NCBI GenBank assembly: GCA_028291945.1
Contig: JAQGNH010000444.1
Span: forward strand, 1 to 58,875
From: Betaproteobacteria bacterium
GTDB taxonomy: Bacteria; Pseudomonadota; Gammaproteobacteria; Burkholderiales; SG8-41
Length of the DNA stretch: 58,875 nt
Direction: 5' to 3'
Below, piece after piece: positions 54,198 to 58,875 of the stretch. The position numbers and the translations under genes were made by a program. The notes below the pieces were generated by a model, which ran no database searches, was not told the DNA's origin, and saw only the letters and a list, made by a program, of their open reading frames with translations. How positions within the stretch are numbered: the first letter of the stretch is position 1; the number at the start of each line of letters is the position of its first letter.

Positions 54198-57100
54198 ATG
54201 CATTTGTCGCGAATATTCATCGAGAGACCCGTCGCAACCACGATCCTGGTTGCGGCGATCGTTCTGTTCGGCCTGATCGCTTTTCGCAGTCTTCCCGTGA
54301 ACGATCTGCCGAACGTCGATTTCCCGACGATCTCGGTCACAGCCGAGCTGCCGGGTGCGAATCCGGAAGTCATGGCGTCGACTGTCGCTACGCCGCTCGA
54401 GCGACAGTTCAGCCAGATTCCTGGCGTGGACACGATGAACTCGGTGAACAGCACCGGGCGTACGCGGATCACACTTCAATTCACACTCGAGCGCAGCATC
54501 GACGCCGCAGCACAGGACGTGCAAACGGCGATTTCTCAGGCAATCCGCCGGCTGCCGGACGACATGGACCCGCCCACGCTGCGCAAGGTGAACCCGGCGG
54601 ATGCGCCGATCTTGTTCCTTGCGGTGACCTCGCGCACGCTACCGATGCAGGAACTGAACCTATTTGCCGATCAGCACATTGCTCAACGCCTGTCGATGGT
54701 AAACGGCGTGGCGCAAATCCAGGTTTTTGGTGAGCAGAAATACGCCGTGCGCGTGTATCTGGATCCGGAATCGTTGTCGAAGCGCGGCCTCGGGCTCGAC
54801 AAGGTTGTCAGTGCGATTCAGAACGCGAACAGCAATTTGCCTTCGGGCGTTCTGCAAGGACAAGCGCGAAACTTCACGGTGAAATCGTCCGGCAAACTCG
54901 AACGGGCACAAAGCTTCAACGATTTGACTGTTGCATACGCGAACGGCATGCCAGTTCGACTCATCGATATCGGCCATGCGGAAAACGGTATCGAAAATAT
55001 GAAGGTGAAGGCGTGGCTCAACGATGAGCGCGCCATTCAACTCGCGGTTTACCGCCAGCCCGGAACGAATACCGTGCAGGTGGTGAAAGACATCCGCGCC
55101 CTGTTCCCGGCGATCGAGCGCGAAGCCCCGCCGGGCGTCAAGATGAACGTGGTCAACGATCGCGCGGAATTCATCCAGGATTCGATCCACGAAGTCGAGT
55201 TCCATCTCATCCTGTCCGTTACCCTGGTCGTGCTGGTGATCCTCGTCTTTCTGCGTAATGCGCGATCTACGATCATCACTGCCCTCATCTTGCCGACGTC
55301 CGTAATCGGTACGTTTGCGGCGATGTACATGTTGGGCTTCAGCATGAACAATCTGTCGCTGATGGCCATCATCTTGTCAGTCGGGTTCGTCGTTGATGAC
55401 GCCATCGTGGTGCTCGAGAACATCACGCGCCACATGGAGATGGGCAAGGGGCGCATGCAGGCGGCCCTCGAAGGCTCGAAGGAAATCGGTTTCACCGTCC
55501 TGTCGATGACGATCTCGCTGTCGGCGGTTTTCATTCCGATACTCTTCATGCAGGGCATGTTGGGACGGCTTTTTCGCGAGTTCGCAGTATCGGTCGGTGT
55601 GGCAGTCATGATCTCAGGAGTAGTGGCGCTGTCGATGACGCCCATGCTGTGCAGCCTCATGCTCAAGCCGACGCACCAGCATGGCCGCGTCTACATGACT
55701 TTTGAAAAAAGCTTCGATTGGCTGCGCGATTTCTACAAAGTCACGCTGACGTGGACGATCAAGCACCCAGGTCTGATGCTGATCGGGTCGCTGGTATTTT
55801 TCGCGTTGACGGTGCAGCTCTACAGGGTGATTCCCCAGGGATTCATTCCGCGGCAGGATACCGGTGTCTTTTTCGGCAACGTCGTCGCGCCTGAAGGCAC
55901 TACCTTCGCCGAGCTTGAGAAGCGAATGGCGCAGGTCAGAACGGTTCTTCAGAATAATCGCTACGTGGATTCGGTTTTGGCAACGGCGGGGCAGGGCACC
56001 GGCGGCGTCGTAGGGGACAACATCGGCCGTATCATCGTGCGTCTTAAGCCCCGCGAGGAACGCGGCATCAATGCAGATCAGGTGATCCAGGAGCTGCGCC
56101 GCTCGTTTACTGGGGGCGCACAGGGCTTGCGAGTGTTCATGAACAATCCGCCTGCGATCAACGTAGGCGGCCTGATCAGCACAGCCGATTACCAGCTCGT
56201 CGTGCAGGGCACCGAATTGAAAACGTTGTACGGTCCGGCTCAGGAGCTCGAAGCGCGACTCCGTGAGTCACGCATGCTCCAGGACGTCAACACGAGTCTC
56301 GAGCTGCGTAATCCCGAAATCCAGATCAACATCCTGCGTGATCGCGCGGCAGCGCTCGGGGTATCGCCGCAGCAGATCGAAACATCCCTCTACAACGCTT
56401 ACGGCGGCCGGCGGATCAGCACACTGTATGGAGCAACAGATCAGTATTCGGTGATGCTCGAGCTCGACCCGCGCTTCCAGCGCGACATCAACGCCCTGCG
56501 CTCGCTATACGTGCAGTCGAGCTTGGGCCAGATGGTGCCCGTGAACGCGGTGGCAGATATCAAATCGAGCGTGGGTCCCGTGTCGGTGAACCACTATGGG
56601 CAGTTGCCGTCCGTGGTGCTCTCGTTCAACCTGGTTCCAGGCGTTTCGATCGGCGACGCGGTGGAGCACGTCCAGGAATTGGCGGTTGAAACTCTGCCTA
56701 GCGGGGTATCCGCGACTTTCGCCGGGAGTGCCAAAGCATTCGAGGAGGCATTCCGCACCCTGCCTCTACTACTGCTTGTCACGATACTCGTCATCTACAT
56801 GGTGCTCGCGGTTTTGTACGAGCACTATGGGCATCCCCTGACCATCCTGACCGCGCTGCCTTTTGCGGGCTTCGGTGCGTTGCTCATGTTGATGCTCTTC
56901 AACATGGAGCTGAATGTCTTCAGCTTCGTCGGCATCATCTTGCTTGTGGGACTCGTGAAGAAAAACGGCATCATGATGGTGGACTTCGCTCTGCAGTTGC
57001 AGCGCGAGCAAGGTCTGCCGCCTGCGGAGGCGATCGTCGAAGCGTGCGCGATTCGTTTCCGGCCGATCATGATGACGACAATGGCCGCGATTTTTGCGAC

Positions 57101-57287
57101 GTTGCCACTCGCACTCGGCACGGGCACCGGTTCCGAAATGCGCCAGCCGTTGGGCGTCGCGGTCGTGGGTGGCCTGGTTTTCTCACAGTTGCTGACGCTC
57201 TATGTGACGCCAACGTTCTACGTCACGATGGAACGCATCGCGCGGTTGCTTCAGAAGCGGCGTGCCCCGGCGCCTGCCGTCCATTAA
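54198..57287 (+). CDS. RND-family efflux pump, MdtB/MdtC-like
   Basis: 1029 residues, the normal size. Opening 'MHLSRIFIERPVATTILVAA', periplasmic porter domains, and twelve helices. TM4 'ILSVGFVVDDAIVVLENITRHME' contains the paired proton-relay Asp residues; the HAE1-specific 'TATPLERQFSQIPGVDTM' like segment is present. 'PQGFIPRQDTGVFFGNVVAPEGT' marks the second porter half. Eight nt after the adaptor stop, with GGAG before ATG. HAE1 type suggests export of hydrophobic or amphipathic compounds; the substrate range is unknown. Confidence 0.96.
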   Translation: MHLSRIFIERPVATTILVAAIVLFGLIAFRSLPVNDLPNVDFPTISVTAELPGANPEVMASTVATPLERQFSQIPGVDTMNSVNSTGRTRITLQFTLERSIDAAAQDVQTAISQAIRRLPDDMDPPTLRKVNPADAPILFLAVTSRTLPMQELNLFADQHIAQRLSMVNGVAQIQVFGEQKYAVRVYLDPESLSKRGLGLDKVVSAIQNANSNLPSGVLQGQARNFTVKSSGKLERAQSFNDLTVAYANGMPVRLIDIGHAENGIENMKVKAWLNDERAIQLAVYRQPGTNTVQVVKDIRALFPAIEREAPPGVKMNVVNDRAEFIQDSIHEVEFHLILSVTLVVLVILVFLRNARSTIITALILPTSVIGTFAAMYMLGFSMNNLSLMAIILSVGFVVDDAIVVLENITRHMEMGKGRMQAALEGSKEIGFTVLSMTISLSAVFIPILFMQGMLGRLFREFAVSVGVAVMISGVVALSMTPMLCSLMLKPTHQHGRVYMTFEKSFDWLRDFYKVTLTWTIKHPGLMLIGSLVFFALTVQLYRVIPQGFIPRQDTGVFFGNVVAPEGTTFAELEKRMAQVRTVLQNNRYVDSVLATAGQGTGGVVGDNIGRIIVRLKPREERGINADQVIQELRRSFTGGAQGLRVFMNNPPAINVGGLISTADYQLVVQGTELKTLYGPAQELEARLRESRMLQDVNTSLELRNPEIQINILRDRAAALGVSPQQIETSLYNAYGGRRISTLYGATDQYSVMLELDPRFQRDINALRSLYVQSSLGQMVPVNAVADIKSSVGPVSVNHYGQLPSVVLSFNLVPGVSIGDAVEHVQELAVETLPSGVSATFAGSAKAFEEAFRTLPLLLLVTILVIYMVLAVLYEHYGHPLTILTALPFAGFGALLMLMLFNMELNVFSFVGIILLVGLVKKNGIMMVDFALQLQREQGLPPAEAIVEACAIRFRPIMMTTMAAIFATLPLALGTGTGSEMRQPLGVAVVGGLVFSQLLTLYVTPTFYVTMERIARLLQKRRAPAPAVH

Positions 57288-57305
57288 AAATATATCGACG
57301 GGGTC

Positions 57306-57335
57306 TTCCCATTCGAGATGGGCCTCGTATAGAAT
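57306..57335 (+). promoter_or_regulatory. Possible upstream rRNA-type promoter
   Basis: TTCCCA (57306-57311), an 18-nt spacer, and TAGAAT (57330-57335), followed by the GC-rich CGCGCTCCGCG typical of growth-rate-controlled promoters. The -35 is weak. It would produce a transcript running into the first boxA-like element. Confidence 0.4.
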
Positions 57336-57443
57336 CGCGCTCCGCGATGCAGTGAGCGGCTCCGCAAAAAAGCGGTAAGCAACTGGAACTTCTCAGACGC
57401 CCATTGCTCCTATTGCATCGCGCTGCCCGAACAGGGGCAGACG

Positions 57444-57462
57444 TTCTTTAAGAATTATCAGC
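57444..57462 (+). promoter_or_regulatory. First boxA-like antitermination element
   Basis: TTCTTTAAGAATTATCAGC resembles the rRNA-leader boxA (TGCTCTTTAACA) with its AT-rich extension. It precedes, rather than follows, the strong tRNA promoter, hinting at an additional upstream promoter or a duplicated leader. Confidence 0.5.
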
Positions 57463-57547
57463 AAGTCGTTTCCTCCTCCACGCAGGTACACGGTCCCAGG
57501 ACAGGTGCGTCCAGCTCGGAGGGTGATCAAAAACTTCACGGAAGTAT

Positions 57548-57576
57548 TTGACGTAGAAACGAAAATATTGCATAAT
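57548..57576 (+). promoter_or_regulatory. Strong sigma70 promoter of tRNA-fMet and probably of the rRNA operon
   Basis: TTGACG (57548-57553), an ideal 17-nt spacer, and CATAAT (57571-57576). Expected start about 57583, 13 nt before the mature tRNA. No second promoter is visible between the tRNA and 16S genes, so 16S transcription probably begins here. Confidence 0.8.
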
Positions 57577-57595
57577 TGCGTTCTCGGTAATCGGG

Positions 57596-57672
57596 CGCGG
57601 GGTGGAGCAGTCTGGCAGCTCGTCGGGCTCATAACCCGAAGGTCATAGGTTCAAATCCTATCCCCGCTACCA
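57596..57672 (+). tRNA. Initiator tRNA-fMet (CAT anticodon)
   Basis: 77 nt including an encoded CCA. Three consecutive G:C pairs in the anticodon stem (GGG-CTCATAA-CCC) are the initiator hallmark. The acceptor stem lacks a Watson-Crick pair at 1-72: C1 faces U72 (E. coli has C1-A72), which still permits formylation and blocks elongation. T-arm ATAGG-TTCAAAT-CCTAT and D-arm GAGCAG...AGCTC are intact. Confidence 0.95.
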
Positions 57673-57763
57673 ACCTAGTCGAACCGGACACGTAGGGTCA
57701 TCACCCGTCGTGCTCCCCCAGGTTAAAGCAGCGCCGTAATGGGCGATGCTGCACGCTTGGAAA

Positions 57764-57776
57764 CGCTCTTTAAAAA
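57764..57776 (+). promoter_or_regulatory. boxA antitermination element of the 16S leader
   Basis: CGCTCTTTAAAAA, followed by ATTTACAGCCGATAAGTGTGGGC, is the standard betaproteobacterial rRNA leader wording. NusB-NusE would bind here to prevent premature termination. The rest of the leader (57777-57917) contains the processing-stem sequence but no other feature I can name. Confidence 0.8.
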
Positions 57777-57917
57777 TTTACAGCCGATAAGTGTGGGCAC
57801 TTGGTTTTGAGGGTGCCGCGCCGGTCTTCGGGCCGGTTCGGAATCTCAAAGCAATTGAAGTTAGAAGTGCTCGCACGACAGTAATAACGTCAAGCGAGTG
57901 ATACTTTGCAAGTGATT

Positions 57918-58875
<958 letters not shown>

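Overview
The window reads as GC-rich chromosomal DNA from a betaproteobacterium, probably Burkholderiales-like. The evidence is six complete Bug (TctC-type) periplasmic solute-binding proteins plus a relic of a seventh, the housekeeping block yciO-like / M50 protease / trpS / scpA / scpB, E. coli-type sigma32 and LexA sites, and the first ~350 nt of a 16S rRNA gene that looks betaproteobacterial. From about 58275 the 16S looks non-proteobacterial, so the right end is suspected to be an assembly chimera. No phage, insertion sequence, CRISPR array or toxin-antitoxin system was recognised.

Layout. 1-8.9 kb: partial nadC; clpB with a heat-shock promoter and a terminator lying inside the convergent neighbour; a compact minus-strand operon of alpha/beta hydrolase, LolD-like ATPase, FtsX-like permease and AttH/CrtC-like secreted protein. 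9-19.4 kb: Bug protein, TauD-type dioxygenase, class II aldolase, EF-hand lipoprotein, MAPEG protein, phosphofructokinase with mixed cosubstrate signature, DUF423, M48 protease, a LexA-controlled SRAP-like protein, PhyH dioxygenase, a decayed response regulator and a secreted HExxH protein. 19.4-33.4 kb: a catabolic-looking island: Bug-leuD-leuC paralogues with a TPP-enzyme relic, aldo/keto reductases, quinone oxidoreductase, ketopantoate-reductase-like protein, amidohydrolase, more Bug genes and an acyl-CoA dehydrogenase.

33.4-46.5 kb: ligD (end-joining ligase/polymerase; no ku in the window), a four-domain rhodanese protein with a TauE/SafE permease, an RhlE-type helicase, an HNH nuclease, a PHP phosphoesterase, then the yciO-M50-trpS-scpA-scpB block. 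46.5-51.2 kb: a complete branched-chain amino-acid-type ABC importer (livKGFMH order). 51.5-57.3 kb: a tripartite RND efflux operon. 57.3 kb to the end: initiator tRNA with a strong promoter, an rRNA leader with two boxA-like elements, and a partial 16S gene.

How it fits together. The Bug, liv and RND systems indicate heavy investment in uptake of organic acids and amino acids and in export of toxic compounds. The enzymes between the Bug genes (dioxygenases, aldolase, isopropylmalate-dehydratase-like hydro-lyase, amidohydrolase, acyl-CoA dehydrogenase) would process imported carboxylates, though no substrate can be assigned from sequence alone. Several gene relics (TPP enzyme, response regulator, Bug C-terminus) show ongoing deletion in the accessory part. 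The most testable signals are the LexA box in front of the short SRAP-like gene, the G/K hybrid phosphofructokinase signature, the tRNA-fMet inside the rRNA leader and the probable 16S chimera.
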